Source: an uncultured Bacteroidales bacterium
GTDB lineage: Bacteria > Bacteroidota > Bacteroidia > Bacteroidales > Bacteroidaceae
DNA: 58,995 nt
Direction of reading: 5' to 3'
NCBI GenBank assembly: GCA_949297215.1
Contig: CASFRV010000012.1
Coordinates: forward strand, 1 to 58,995
Part shown: positions 26,318 through 34,728 of the stretch, piece after piece
Layout of the letters: the number at the start of each line of letters is the position of its first letter
Position numbering within the stretch: position 1 is the stretch's first letter
Notes under the pieces: model-generated
The model's database searches: none
The model's input: the letters and a program-made list of their open reading frames with translations, nothing else
Told to the model about the DNA's origin: nothing
Program-made: the position numbers and the translations under genes

Positions 26318-26755
26318 ATGGACGAACTGAAAATATACGGGGCTGATACGTTTTCGGCGGTTGGCCTGCCTTTTGCCGACGAAGGCGTGCGGGCGGGCTT
26401 TCCCTCGCCGGCGCAGGACTACATGGAGAACAGCATCGACCTGAACCACGACCTGGTGCGCCATCCCGAGAGCACGTTCTATGCCCGCGTGGAGGGCGAC
26501 TCGATGAGCGGGGCGGGCGTGTTCGAGGGCGACCTGCTGGTGGTGGACAAGGCCGTGCAGCCCGCGACGGGCGACATGGCTGTGTGCGTGCTCAACGGCG
26601 AGTTTACGGTGAAGTTTGTCGATGTGGGGCCCGCCGGGGTGCGCCTGCGGCCGGCCAACGACGCCTACGAGCCCATCTGCGTGGAGGAGGGCGACAGCTT
26701 CGAGGTGTGGGGCGTGGTGACGTACGTCATCCACCCCGTGCTGCGGCGCAAGTGA
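26318..26755 (+). CDS. umuD: UmuD-like translesion polymerase V subunit (S24 autoprotease)
   Basis: 145 residues of the LexA/UmuD peptidase family. The self-cleavage site is Ala26-Gly27 (in VRAGFPSPAQDY), the nucleophile is Ser62 (VEGDSMSGAGVFEGD), and the general base is Lys99 (FTVKFVD). The Ser-Lys spacing of 37 equals that of E. coli UmuD. There is no DNA-binding domain, so this is UmuD rather than LexA. After RecA-stimulated cleavage UmuD' joins UmuC to form the mutagenic polymerase. Unusually, umuC is not adjacent but 2.1 kb downstream. ATG 26318 gives the normal length. Confidence 0.93.
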   Translation: MDELKIYGADTFSAVGLPFADEGVRAGFPSPAQDYMENSIDLNHDLVRHPESTFYARVEGDSMSGAGVFEGDLLVVDKAVQPATGDMAVCVLNGEFTVKFVDVGPAGVRLRPANDAYEPICVEEGDSFEVWGVVTYVIHPVLRRK

Positions 26756-26784
26756 GCCGGCGCGGCGGTCTGTTGCCACGCAAA

Positions 26785-26832
26785 CGGCCCGGCAGAAGAG
26801 GGGCATGGCGTCTGCCTCCTTCTGCCGGGCCG
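26785..26832 (+). terminator. Hairpin between umuD and the acetyltransferase gene
   Basis: CGGCCCGGCAGAAG pairs with CTTCTGCCGGGCCG across a 19-base loop, placed between two convergent genes. There is no T-run. Confidence 0.7.
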
Positions 26833-26850
26833 CTGTGTGTGCGGGGGGGC

Positions 26851-27426
26851 TCAGCGCTCCGCTTTCGTCTCTATTTTCTTGACGACGCGGGCGGGGTTGC
26901 CTGCCACGACGGTGAGGGGCGGCACGTCGCGCGTGACGACGCTGCCGGCGCCCACGATGGCGCCGTAGCCCACGGTGACGCCGGGCAGGATGGTGGCGTT
27001 GATGCCTATCCAGGCCTTGTCCTCGATGACGATGGGACGGCCGTAGGTGGCGCTGCGGTTGTCGGGGTCGGGGTCGTGGTTGATGGTGATGAGGTTGACC
27101 TTGGGTGCCAGGAACACGTCGTCGCCCAGCGTGATGCCTCCACGGTCGAAGAAGGTGCAGCCCTGCTGTATCCAGCAGCGTTTGCCGAAGCGTATGTTTT
27201 TACCGTAGTCGACGTAGAAGGGAGGCAGCACGGTGACCGAGGGGTCGACGGGGCGGCCCGTGATGCGCGTCATGTAGGAGCGCACTTCTTCGGGCGAGTG
27301 GTAGCCGGTGTTCAGTTCGTTGGCCAGCTTCATGGTTTCCCAGATGGTGTTGATGAGCAGGTCGTAGCCCGGCTCGTGGGGCGATACCATTTCGCCCGCG
27401 AGGTCTTTCTTGAAGATGTCTTCCAT
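26851..27426 (-). CDS. Left-handed beta-helix O-acetyltransferase (maltose/galactoside type)
   Basis: 191 residues. An N-terminal helical segment typical of sugar O-acetyltransferases ([21 protein letters not shown]) precedes hexapeptide repeats ([20 protein letters not shown], then [20 protein letters not shown] with the catalytic His, and [31 protein letters not shown]). It probably transfers acetyl from acetyl-CoA to a sugar hydroxyl, and the acceptor is unknown. The frame is open to 27567, but ATG 27426 is supported by the family N-terminus. Convergent with umuD. Confidence 0.92.
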   Translation of the reverse strand: MEDIFKKDLAGEMVSPHEPGYDLLINTIWETMKLANELNTGYHSPEEVRSYMTRITGRPVDPSVTVLPPFYVDYGKNIRFGKRCWIQQGCTFFDRGGITLGDDVFLAPKVNLITINHDPDPDNRSATYGRPIVIEDKAWIGINATILPGVTVGYGAIVGAGSVVTRDVPPLTVVAGNPARVVKKIETKAER

Positions 27427-27536
27427 GATGAATAGCTGTTTATGGGTTAACGTTTTGTTGCGTTGCCGCCGGGAGTGGGGGCCGGTGCGGGGCGCATTGC
27501 TTCGGCGGTTGCCGGCGGTGCAGGCCCCTTTGCCGG

Positions 27537-27544
27537 CAAAGGTA
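27537..27544 (-). promoter_or_regulatory. Promoter of the O-acetyltransferase gene
   Basis: Minus-strand TACCTTTG, 111 bases before the start codon at 27426. Confidence 0.6.
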
Positions 27545-27702
27545 CGGCATGTTGTCCGATGTGGCAAGGGGATTATTACGGTTGCGTGTGCCTTTTTTAC
27601 TTATAAAGCCGGGCCTGTGGCGTTTTGAACGGCCGGGCACGCTTCGGCGCCGCCCGGCATGGCGCTTGCCCCGCCTGCGTCCGCATTTTGGAAAAAAGGT
27701 TG

Positions 27703-27710
27703 TATTTTTG
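27703..27710 (+). promoter_or_regulatory. Promoter of the Nudix-GNAT-umuC unit
   Basis: TATTTTTG -7 box, 31 bases before ATG 27741. The remaining DNA between the two divergent starts (27427-27740) shows no gene. Confidence 0.65.
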
Positions 27711-27740
27711 TATGCGGATGCCAGAAAACAAACAGCAGAC

Positions 27741-28367
27741 ATGAAAGACGACAACACGTACCGGTGGCTGGAATGGGCCAAGGAGTTGCAGTTTCTTGCC
27801 CAAGCCGGTCTGACTTACACCAAAGATGCTTTCGACAAGGAGCGTTTCGAACGCATACGCACGATTGCGGCCGAGATGGTGAGCGCAGGTTGTGATCTGC
27901 CCGTGGAGAAGGTGAAGGATTTGTTTTGCAACGAAACGGGCTTTCAGACGCCGAAGCTCGACACGAGGGCGGCCATCTTCGACGGAGACAGGATCTTGCT
28001 CGTGAAGGAAAGGAACGGAACATGGTCGTTGCCGGGCGGATGGGTGGACGTAACGGAGAGCGTAAAGTCGAACACGGTGAAAGAGGTGAAGGAAGAGGCC
28101 GGGCTCGACGTGGAGCCCGTCAGACTGATTGCACTGCACGACCGCAACCGACACAATCCGCCGCCTTATCCCTATGGCGTCTGCAAGGTGTTTGTGTTGT
28201 GCAGAGTGACGGGTGGGAGCTTCCGGCCTAACATCGAAACCACGTGCAGCCGATATTTCACCGTCGACGCCCTGCCGCCGCTGGCCGAGGAGAAAAACAC
28301 CCGGCAGCAGATTGAAATGTGCTTCGCGGCTTATGCCGACGAACACTGGCAGATTGAATTCGATTAA
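27741..28367 (+). CDS. Nudix hydrolase with N-terminal helical domain
   Basis: 208 residues. Residues ~1-65 form the helical N-terminal domain seen in Nudix enzymes acting on X-linked nucleoside diphosphates (YRWLEWAKELQFLAQAGLTY). The Nudix box follows as GWVDVTESVKSNTVKEVKEE and AGL. It fits Gx5Ex7REUxEExGU except that Arg of the RE pair is Lys, while the metal-binding glutamates are kept. The likely substrate is a nucleoside diphosphate derivative such as ADP-ribose, which is inference. First gene of a unit with a GNAT gene (16 bases) and umuC. ATG 27741 is preferred to upstream frame extensions that lack the promoter. Confidence 0.9.
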   Translation: MKDDNTYRWLEWAKELQFLAQAGLTYTKDAFDKERFERIRTIAAEMVSAGCDLPVEKVKDLFCNETGFQTPKLDTRAAIFDGDRILLVKERNGTWSLPGGWVDVTESVKSNTVKEVKEEAGLDVEPVRLIALHDRNRHNPPPYPYGVCKVFVLCRVTGGSFRPNIETTCSRYFTVDALPPLAEEKNTRQQIEMCFAAYADEHWQIEFD

Positions 28368-28383
28368 CGTAAGCATAGAAAAA

Positions 28384-28815
28384 ATGATCAGACAACTGAA
28401 CGCCGCGGACTATCCGCGCCTGATGGAGATTTGGGAGAGCGCCGTGCGCCGTACGCACCACTTTCTGAAGGAAGAGGACTTTCTGTATTACAAGGAACGC
28501 GTGCCGACCTATTTCCCGTACGTCGCCCTGTACGGAGCCGAGGAGGACGGCCGCGTCGAGGGCTTCCTGGGTGTTTCCGAAGACAACATTGAGATGCTCT
28601 TCGTCGACGCCGACCGCAGGGGCCGGGGCATCGGCCGCAGCCTGCTGGGCTATGCCGTGGAGCAACTGGGGATGAAGAAGGTGGACGTCAACGAGCAGAA
28701 CGCGCAGGCCGTGGGCTTCTACGAGCACATGGGCTTCCGCACCGTGGCCCGCTCGGAGCGCGACGGCGACGGCAAGGACTACCCCCTTCTGCACATGCGA
28801 TTGGGAGAGGAGTGA
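28384..28815 (+). CDS. GNAT acetyltransferase (YjaB-like)
   Basis: A 143-residue single-domain GNAT protein: MIRQLNAADYPRLMEIWESA at the start, then IEMLFVDADRRGRGIGRSLL with the acetyl-CoA pyrophosphate loop RRGRGIG, and NEQNAQAVGFYEHMGFRTV in the C-terminal half. The layout matches small YjaB-type acetyltransferases with unknown acceptors. It lies between the Nudix and umuC genes with gaps of 16 and 28 bases, so all three are likely cotranscribed. No toxin-antitoxin partner of the TacT type is adjacent. Confidence 0.88.
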   Translation: MIRQLNAADYPRLMEIWESAVRRTHHFLKEEDFLYYKERVPTYFPYVALYGAEEDGRVEGFLGVSEDNIEMLFVDADRRGRGIGRSLLGYAVEQLGMKKVDVNEQNAQAVGFYEHMGFRTVARSERDGDGKDYPLLHMRLGEE

Positions 28816-28843
28816 ACGTTTCGGCGGTGAGAGGGCTGTGCGT

Positions 28844-30088
28844 ATGTTCGGGCTGGTCGACTGCAACAACTTTTTCGTGAGTTGCGAGCGCGTCTTCGCG
28901 CCGCGGCTGGCGGGGCGGCCGGTGGTGGTGCTCTCCAACAACGACGGCTGCGTCATTTCGCGCAGCAACGAGGCCAAGCGCCTGGGCATCAAGATGGGCG
29001 AGCCCTTTTTCCACCTGCGCGACCGGGTGCGCCGCGGCGAGGTGGACGTCCGTTCGTCGAACTATGTGCTCTATGCCGACATGTCGCGCCGCGTCATGTC
29101 GGTCATCCGCCGCTTCGTTCCGCGCATCGAGGTCTATTCGATCGACGAGTGCTTTCTCGACCTGGAAGGCGTGGCCGAGCCCGAAGCTTTCGGCCGCCGT
29201 CTGGCCGCCACCGTGCGCCAGTGGACGGGCATCCCCGTGAGCGTGGGCGTGGCACCGACGAAAACGCTGGCCAAGGTGGCCAGCAAATTTGCCAAGAAGT
29301 ATGAGGGCTATCACGGCTGCTGCGCGATCGACAGCGAGGCCAAGCGCATCAAGGCGTTGCAGCTGACGCCCATCGGCGACGTGTGGGGCGTGGGGCGCCG
29401 CCTGCACCCCACGTTGCTGCTGCATGGCGTCAAGACGGCTTACGACCTGACGCAGTGGAGCGAGCAGCGCGTGCGCGGACTGATGGCCCTGCCGGGCCTG
29501 CACACCTGGCGCGAGCTGCGCGGCCAGCCGGTCATCTCGCTCGAAACACCTGCGAAGAAGAAAAGCCTGACGGCCTCGCGCTCGTTCAAGCAACCCGTGA
29601 CCGACTACGAAGAGCTGCGCTCGCTCGTGGCCGACTTCGCCTCGCACTGCGCCGACCGCCTGCGGCGCGAGGGCAGCGCGGCCCGCACCGTCACCGTCTA
29701 CATACGGACCGACCGTTTCCGCCCCGACCTGCCGCAGTATGCCAACGCTGCCACCTTAAAGCTGGACGTGGCCACGAGCGACCTGCGCGAGCTGGCCGCC
29801 GCCTCGGCCCGCGCGCTGAAAACCATCTGGCGCGACGGCTATGGCTACAAGAAGGCGGGCGTCTTGCTCACCGACATAGCTTCGGGCGGCGTGCAGGCGC
29901 ATCTTTTCGACAGCGTGAACCGCGAAAAGCAGCAGCGCCTGCTCGAAGCCGTCGATGCCGTGCGCCGCAAGAACGGGGCCGAGGCCATCCGCGTGGCCAC
30001 GCAGCGCGACGCGACGGGAGCCATGCGCCGCGAGCACTGTTCGCCCTGCTACACCACCTGCCTGGACGACGTCATCAAGGTGCGTTGA
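28844..30088 (+). CDS. umuC: UmuC-like Y-family DNA polymerase (Pol V catalytic subunit)
   Basis: 414 residues. The Y-family palm carries both metal-binding motifs: LVDCNNFFVSCERVF at the N-terminus and YSIDECFLDLEG at about residue 100. Fingers, thumb (SVGVAPTKTLAKVASKFAKK) and the C-terminal little finger with the UmuC-specific tail follow. It performs error-prone bypass of DNA lesions together with UmuD'. ATG 28844 starts with MFGLVDCNN as in homologues. A GTG two codons upstream is possible. It is separated from umuD by an oppositely oriented acetyltransferase gene and by the Nudix and GNAT genes of its own unit. Confidence 0.95.
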   Translation: MFGLVDCNNFFVSCERVFAPRLAGRPVVVLSNNDGCVISRSNEAKRLGIKMGEPFFHLRDRVRRGEVDVRSSNYVLYADMSRRVMSVIRRFVPRIEVYSIDECFLDLEGVAEPEAFGRRLAATVRQWTGIPVSVGVAPTKTLAKVASKFAKKYEGYHGCCAIDSEAKRIKALQLTPIGDVWGVGRRLHPTLLLHGVKTAYDLTQWSEQRVRGLMALPGLHTWRELRGQPVISLETPAKKKSLTASRSFKQPVTDYEELRSLVADFASHCADRLRREGSAARTVTVYIRTDRFRPDLPQYANAATLKLDVATSDLRELAAASARALKTIWRDGYGYKKAGVLLTDIASGGVQAHLFDSVNREKQQRLLEAVDAVRRKNGAEAIRVATQRDATGAMRREHCSPCYTTCLDDVIKVR

Positions 30089-30102
30089 ACCGCAGAGCTG
30101 CA

Positions 30103-30145
30103 AGCAAGCGGCCTGCCCCCGCGAACGGGAGCAGGCCGCTTGCCT
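30103..30145 (+). terminator. Terminator between umuC and cdsA
   Basis: AAGCAAGCGGCCTGC pairs with GCAGGCCGCTTGC, lying between two convergent genes and usable by both. Confidence 0.8.
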
Positions 30146-30167
30146 TGTATCGGTGGGGCCGAGCCTG

Positions 30168-31013
30168 TTACAAGCCGATGGTATAGAAGTAGAGCACGGC
30201 GGCCGGGATGGCCAGCAGGGCCGAGTCGAAGCGGTCGAGCATTCCGCCGTGTCCCGGCAGGATGTGGCCGCTGTCCTTGATGCCCAGCCGGCGCTTGAAG
30301 AGGCTTTCCACCAAGTCGCCCCACGTGCCGAAGACGCACACCGTCAGCGCGAGCCCGAGCCAATGGGGCAATTCCAGTTTATCGGGGAAAAAGAGCCAAA
30401 GCACATAAGCAGCCACCAGGCAGAGCACGCCACCGCCCACGCTGCCCACCCACGACTTGTTGGGCGAGATGCGCGGAAAGAGCTTGGCGGGAATTTTCTT
30501 GTGGAGCAGGCTGCCGAAGCAGTAGGCCCCCGTGTCGCTCGCCCACAGGAAGATGAAAATGGAGAGCGGGTAGACCCATTCGTATGCGACGGTGTTGTCG
30601 AACGGCGAGTAGCGGAAAGCCAGAACGTTGAGCAACGCGAAGGGCAGGGCCACGTAGATTTGCGAGGCAAAGGCGTAGGCCCAGTTGCGCAGCGGGTCGG
30701 CGCTGCGGCGGTAGAGCTCGCTCACCAGCAGATAGATGACGGAGAGCAGATAGGGGATGAAGGCCTGCGACGGCGTGTAGTCGGCGCAGAAGCCTGCGAA
30801 GGCAAAGAAGAGGTAGACGCCCGCCACCGTGTTGATGAGGCTGTTGACGGCCGCTCCGTCGTGGGCGTTGACGTTGGCGGCGAACTCGTGGAGCGTCAAG
30901 CCCGCAGCCAGCGCGAAAAGCACGGCGAAGCTCACCGGCGACCACACGGTGCAGCCGACGATGGCGGCCACGAAGAGCAGCCCCGTGAGTGTGCGCAGCA
31001 GAAAGTTCTTCAT
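30168..31013 (-). CDS. cdsA: Phosphatidate cytidylyltransferase
   Basis: A 281-residue polytopic membrane enzyme that makes CDP-diacylglycerol from phosphatidate and CTP, the branch point of phospholipid synthesis. It has about seven hydrophobic segments and the CdsA signature toward the C-terminus: SLFKRRLGIKDSGHILPGHG followed by GMLDRFDS. Its ATG overlaps the stop of ftsH by four bases (31010-31013), so the two are coupled. It is third gene of the rsfS-ftsH-cdsA unit, an arrangement common in Bacteroidetes. Confidence 0.97.
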   Translation of the reverse strand: MKNFLLRTLTGLLFVAAIVGCTVWSPVSFAVLFALAAGLTLHEFAANVNAHDGAAVNSLINTVAGVYLFFAFAGFCADYTPSQAFIPYLLSVIYLLVSELYRRSADPLRNWAYAFASQIYVALPFALLNVLAFRYSPFDNTVAYEWVYPLSIFIFLWASDTGAYCFGSLLHKKIPAKLFPRISPNKSWVGSVGGGVLCLVAAYVLWLFFPDKLELPHWLGLALTVCVFGTWGDLVESLFKRRLGIKDSGHILPGHGGMLDRFDSALLAIPAAVLYFYTIGL

Positions 31014-33121
31014 GCCTTTTCCTCCTTGTCGTTGGTTGCGGGCGTGTCGGCCGTTGCCGTTGCCGTGGGTACGGGAGGAGGCGTCGGCGTTGCGGGAGTG
31101 GGGCTCACATCGGCCGTCTCGCTGTCGGCCGGTGCGTCAGCCGGGGGTGTCGTGGGGGCCACGCCGGCCATACGTTCGGCCTCTGCGCGTCGCCGGGCCT
31201 CTTCCTTTTCCTTGCTGGCGGCCTCTTCTTCGAGCAGCACCTCGGTGCGGCTCTTCCAGGGGCGTTTGCCAAAGATTTTCTCCACGTCTTCGGCGTAGAT
31301 CACCTCGCGGTCGATGAGGATGGCGGCCAAGCGGGCGTGCTTGTCGGCGTTTTCGCGCAGAATGCTCTTGGCCCGTTCGTATTGCTCGTTGATGAGGCGT
31401 TTCACCTCCTCGTCGATTTTTTCAGCCGTCTTTTCCGAGTAGGGTTTGGTGAAGTTGTATTCCTGGTTGTTGTAGTAGCAGAGGTTGGAGAGCTCATCGC
31501 TCATGCCCATGTAGGCCACCATGCCGTAGGAGCGCTTGGTGACCACCTCCAAGTCGTTGAGGGCGCCCGAGGAGATGTGGCCCGTGAAGAGCTCTTCGGC
31601 TGCCCGTCCGCCCAGCGTGGCGCATATTTCGTCGAGCATCTGCTCTTTGGTCGTGATGTTGCGCTCCTCGGGCAGGTACCATGCGGCGCCGAGGGCCTGA
31701 CCGCGCGGCACGATGGTCACCTTGACCAGCGGGTTGGCATATTGGAGGAGCCACGAGACGGAGGCATGGCCTGCCTCGTGCAGGGCGATGGTGCGCTTCT
31801 CGTCTTCGGTCATCACTTTGGTTTTCTTTTCCAGTCCGCCGATGATGCGGTCCACGGCGTCCAGGAAGTCCTGGCGTCCCACGCTGCTGCTGTTGTGGCG
31901 TGCCGCGATGAGGGCGGCCTCGTTGCACACGTTGGCAATGTCGGCGCCCGAGAAGCCCGGCGTCTGGCGTGCCAAGAGCTCGATGTCGAGGTCTTTGTCG
32001 AGCTTGAGCGGGCGCATGTGCACCTTGAAGATGGCCACGCGCTCGGGCAGGTCGGGCAGGTCCACGTGGATCTGCCGGTCGAAGCGGCCGGCGCGCAGCA
32101 GAGCCTTGTCGAGTATGTCGACGCGGTTGGTGGCGGCCAGAATGATGACGCCCGAGTTGGTGCCGAAGCCGTCCATCTCGGTGAGCAGCTGGTTCAGCGT
32201 GTTTTCGCGCTCGTCGTTGCCCCCGAAGGCGGGATTTTTGCCGCGGGCGCGGCCCACGGCGTCAATTTCGTCGATAAAGATGATGCACGGGGCCTTTTCC
32301 TTGGCCTGGCGGAAGAGGTCGCGCACGCGGCTGGCGCCCACGCCGACGAACATCTCCACAAAGTCGGAGCCCGACATCGAGAAGAACGGCACGTCGGCCT
32401 CGCCGGCCACGGCTTTGGCCAGCAGCGTCTTGCCCGTGCCCGGAGGGCCCACGAGCAGGGCGCCCTTGGGTATCTTTCCGCCCAGGTCGGTATATTTCTT
32501 GGGGTTTTTCAGGAAGTCGACGATCTCCTGCACCTCCTGTTTGGGGCCTTCCTGCCCGGCCACGTCCTTGAACGTGACGTGCAGGCCCGAACCTTTCTCG
32601 AAAAGGCGGGCCTTGCTTTTGCCCACGCTGAAGATGCCTGTGGAGTTGTTGCCGCCCCCGCTGCCCATGCGGCGCATGAAAAACAGCCAGACGGCGATGA
32701 GCAGGATGATGGGCAAGAGGCTGCCCAGCAGGCTGAGCCAGTAGTTGTGGGTTTCTTCGTACTTGACGTTGCCCTTATACTGCGAGGCGGCGAGGAAGTC
32801 CTCCACCTTGTCGGCCGAAGGGTAGTTGGTCGTGACGGTGGGGTGCTTGCCCGTGCGCTCGCTGCCGGCCTTGAATACGTCGCGCAGGTGTTGCGGCAGG
32901 ATGACCATGCGGGCCGTGCCGTCGGTCTTGTTGACGGTGATGTCCTGCGTGTAGCCCTTTGTGACGTACTCCTTAAACTGTGTATACGAGACGGTTTTAT
33001 TGATGCTGCTCTCCCCGTTGCCCTGAAAGAGCATGAATGCCAGCCCCGCTATGATGGCTATGTAGAGCCAGTTGAGGTTGAAGCGAGGCATGCTGTTGTT
33101 TTTTTGCGGTTGTTGGCTCAT
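31010..33121 (-). CDS. ftsH: ATP-dependent zinc metalloprotease FtsH
   Basis: A 703-residue membrane AAA+ protease that degrades membrane and regulatory proteins. The two N-terminal membrane helices are [18 protein letters not shown] and [18 protein letters not shown], enclosing a periplasmic domain. The AAA module has Walker A GPPGTGKT, the pore loop [17 protein letters not shown] and Walker [12 protein letters not shown]. The M41 zinc site is HEAGHASV. The C-terminal ~45 residues are a Pro/Ala/Thr-rich low-complexity tail. It sits 22 bases after rsfS and is coupled to cdsA. Confidence 0.98.
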   Translation of the reverse strand: MSQQPQKNNSMPRFNLNWLYIAIIAGLAFMLFQGNGESSINKTVSYTQFKEYVTKGYTQDITVNKTDGTARMVILPQHLRDVFKAGSERTGKHPTVTTNYPSADKVEDFLAASQYKGNVKYEETHNYWLSLLGSLLPIILLIAVWLFFMRRMGSGGGNNSTGIFSVGKSKARLFEKGSGLHVTFKDVAGQEGPKQEVQEIVDFLKNPKKYTDLGGKIPKGALLVGPPGTGKTLLAKAVAGEADVPFFSMSGSDFVEMFVGVGASRVRDLFRQAKEKAPCIIFIDEIDAVGRARGKNPAFGGNDERENTLNQLLTEMDGFGTNSGVIILAATNRVDILDKALLRAGRFDRQIHVDLPDLPERVAIFKVHMRPLKLDKDLDIELLARQTPGFSGADIANVCNEAALIAARHNSSSVGRQDFLDAVDRIIGGLEKKTKVMTEDEKRTIALHEAGHASVSWLLQYANPLVKVTIVPRGQALGAAWYLPEERNITTKEQMLDEICATLGGRAAEELFTGHISSGALNDLEVVTKRSYGMVAYMGMSDELSNLCYYNNQEYNFTKPYSEKTAEKIDEEVKRLINEQYERAKSILRENADKHARLAAILIDREVIYAEDVEKIFGKRPWKSRTEVLLEEEAASKEKEEARRRAEAERMAGVAPTTPPADAPADSETADVSPTPATPTPPPVPTATATADTPATNDKEEKA

Positions 33122-33143
33122 ATATATAATAAGGAGTGGGCTG

Positions 33144-33503
33144 TTAGTCGAGGTCGGGCACCGGAGTCAGCACGGCGTCGCCCCAAAGGTGTTCCAGGTC
33201 GTAGTAGTCGCGCATGGCAGGCACGAAGATGTGGACCATCACCGTGCCGTAGTCCACTGCCACCCATTCCGACTGGCCGAGGCCGGCCGTGGCCGCAGGT
33301 TTTTCGCCGGCGTTGACGCGCACGTAGTCCCACATGGCGTCGTTGATGGCCTCGACGTGCTGCGGAGCGTTGCCCGTGCAGAGAACGAAGAACTCGCAGG
33401 GCGCGGTTTCTATCTTGCGAAGGTCGACCGTGACGATATTGTAGCCTTTTTTCTCTTGTATTCCCTTTACAATGCAGTTTACTAAACTTGTTGTGTCGCT
33501 CAT
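33144..33503 (-). CDS. rsfS: Ribosomal silencing factor RsfS
   Basis: 119 residues of the RsfS/Iojap family, which binds L14 and blocks subunit joining in stationary phase. Characteristic segments are CEFFVLCTGNAPQHVEAI, the central GLGQSEWVAVDYGTVMVHIF and the C-terminal YDLEHLWGDA. The frame extends to 33740, but ATG 33503 lies just downstream of the -7 box and matches homologue N-termini. First gene of rsfS-ftsH-cdsA. Confidence 0.95.
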   Translation of the reverse strand: MSDTTSLVNCIVKGIQEKKGYNIVTVDLRKIETAPCEFFVLCTGNAPQHVEAINDAMWDYVRVNAGEKPAATAGLGQSEWVAVDYGTVMVHIFVPAMRDYYDLEHLWGDAVLTPVPDLD

Positions 33504-33532
33504 TATGAAAAGTGTACGGTAATAATTGTCCG

Positions 33533-33540
33533 CAAAATTA
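33533..33540 (-). promoter_or_regulatory. Promoter of rsfS-ftsH-cdsA
   Basis: Minus-strand TAATTTTG, 30 bases before the rsfS start. Confidence 0.7.
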
Positions 33541-33674
33541 AGAGGATTTCTCCGATTGGTGAAGTGGGCGTAACGAAATGTGGCGTTTTTTGTGATTTTT
33601 AGGGGGATAAAATGGGGGCTGAAGGCTGCCCGGAACGGTAATTTCAGAGAAAAAGAAAAAAAGTGGCGGAAAAA

Positions 33675-33706
33675 TTTGGTTGTTTCCCGGATTAGCTCTA
33701 CTTTTG
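33675..33706 (+). promoter_or_regulatory. Promoter of tRNA-Gln
   Basis: TTTG (33675-33678), 20-base spacer, TACTTTTG (33699-33706): full consensus. Confidence 0.85.
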
Positions 33707-33756
33707 CAGCCGTAATCGAGAGGGCATCAACGGATGCCACAGGTTATCCAAGCGAT

Positions 33757-33827
33757 TGGGGTATGGTGTAATGGTAACACAACAGATTCTGGTCCTGTTT
33801 TTCCTGGTTCGAGTCCGGGTACCCCAA
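33757..33827 (+). tRNA. tRNA-Gln (anticodon CTG)
   Basis: Acceptor stem TGGGGTA pairs with TACCCCA, discriminator A. The D-arm is GGTGTAATGGTAACAC, the anticodon loop TTCTGGT carries CTG (with an A-C mismatch at the base of the stem), and the T-arm is CCTGGTTCGAGTCCGGG. CCA is not encoded. Confidence 0.93.
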
Positions 33828-33830
33828 CGA

Positions 33831-33873
33831 AATCCGCGGCAAGTTTCAAACGAAGCTTGCCGCGGATTTTTTT
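33831..33873 (+). terminator. Terminator of tRNA-Gln
   Basis: AATCCGCGGCAAG pairs with CTTGCCGCGGATT, followed by TTTTT. Confidence 0.92.
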
Positions 33874-33930
33874 GCTGCCCCATGGCGGGGCGCCGTGCCG
33901 GCGCGGAGCTGCCGCGCGGTGGGCGATACG

Positions 33931-33973
33931 AAAAAGGCCGTCGCAACCATTGAGGTTGGCGACGGCTTTTTCT
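33931..33973 (-). terminator. Terminator of tRNA-Ser
   Basis: AAAAAGCCGTCGCCAACCTC pairs across a short loop with its near-complement, with A- and T-runs on both sides, so it can work in either direction. Confidence 0.88.
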
Positions 33974-33979
33974 GTTGTG

Positions 33980-34067
33980 CGGAGAGAGGGGGATTCGAAC
34001 CCCCGATACCCTTTTGGGGTATACACGCTTTCCAGGCGTGCCTCTTCAACCACTCGAGCATCTCTCC
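33980..34067 (-). tRNA. tRNA-Ser (anticodon GGA)
   Basis: 88 bases with the long variable arm of serine tRNAs. On the minus strand GGAGAGA pairs with TCTCTCC, discriminator G. The D-arm is TGCTCGAGTGGTTGAAGAGG, the anticodon stem CGCCT...AGCG surrounds TGGAA with anticodon GGA, the variable arm is TACCCC/GGGTA, and the T-arm is GGGGGTTCGAATCCCCC. Confidence 0.97.
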
Positions 34068-34106
34068 TTGGGGTTGAAAAGCGCGGTTCCCTTGCGAAAC
34101 CGTGTG

Positions 34107-34114
34107 CAAAGGTA
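34107..34114 (-). promoter_or_regulatory. Promoter of tRNA-Ser
   Basis: Minus-strand TACCTTTG, 39 bases upstream of the mature tRNA. Confidence 0.7.
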
Positions 34115-34229
34115 CGATTATTTTTTTAATCGCTCTGTTTTTCGCAGGCTTTTTCTGAAATCGTTGTTTCAGCGCCCCTCATCGGCGCCCGGCGTGGCGG
34201 CCGGCCGGGGCGGGCGGAGCTGCGGACGG

Positions 34230-34715
34230 CTACACGCGCTCGTAGTCGGCAAAGGTGTAGGGCCGTTCGTTTTTCTCGTCGGCCTCGTGGCTTTCGGTGG
34301 CCACGCGGCGCCACTCCGTGGGGTCGACCGCGGGAAAGAAGGCGTCGGCCTCGGCGGGCACGTCGTCCACGTGGGTGAGGCGCAGGCTGTCGGCCAGCGG
34401 CAGGGCCTGGGCATAGACGGAGGCGCCGCCGATGACATACACCTCCTCGTCGGGCGCGCAGGCGGCCAGGGCCTCGTCGAGCGAGGCGAACGTTTCGGCG
34501 CCGGCAAAGGCCGTCTGCGTGCGCGAGAGCACGATGTTGCGCCGGTTGGGCAGGGCCCCTTTGGGCAGCGACTCGAACGTGCGGCGGCCCATGACGACGG
34601 TGTGGCCCGTGGTGAGGGCCTTGAAGCGTTGCAGGTCGGCCGAGAGGCGGTAGAGCAGGTGGTTGTGGTAGCCGATGGCGCCGTTGGCGGCCACGGCGGC
34701 AATGATGTGCAGCAT
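34230..34715 (-). CDS. folA: Dihydrofolate reductase
   Basis: A 161-residue NADPH-dependent enzyme that regenerates tetrahydrofolate after thymidylate synthesis. It has the N-terminal LHIIAAVAANGAIGYHNHLL with the substrate loop, then TVVMGRRTFESLP, the cofactor-binding RRNIVLSRT and the C-terminal EVYVIGGASVYAQAL. All are standard FolA landmarks. ATG 34715 gives the normal start. It follows thyA by 13 bases, the classical functional pair in one operon. Confidence 0.97.
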   Translation of the reverse strand: MLHIIAAVAANGAIGYHNHLLYRLSADLQRFKALTTGHTVVMGRRTFESLPKGALPNRRNIVLSRTQTAFAGAETFASLDEALAACAPDEEVYVIGGASVYAQALPLADSLRLTHVDDVPAEADAFFPAVDPTEWRRVATESHEADEKNERPYTFADYERV

Positions 34716-34728
34716 GAGCGGAGGTTTT

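Noticed and set aside
30989-33316. 775-codon open frame on the plus strand
   Set aside because: Antisense shadow of ftsH, which has complete AAA and zinc-protease motifs.
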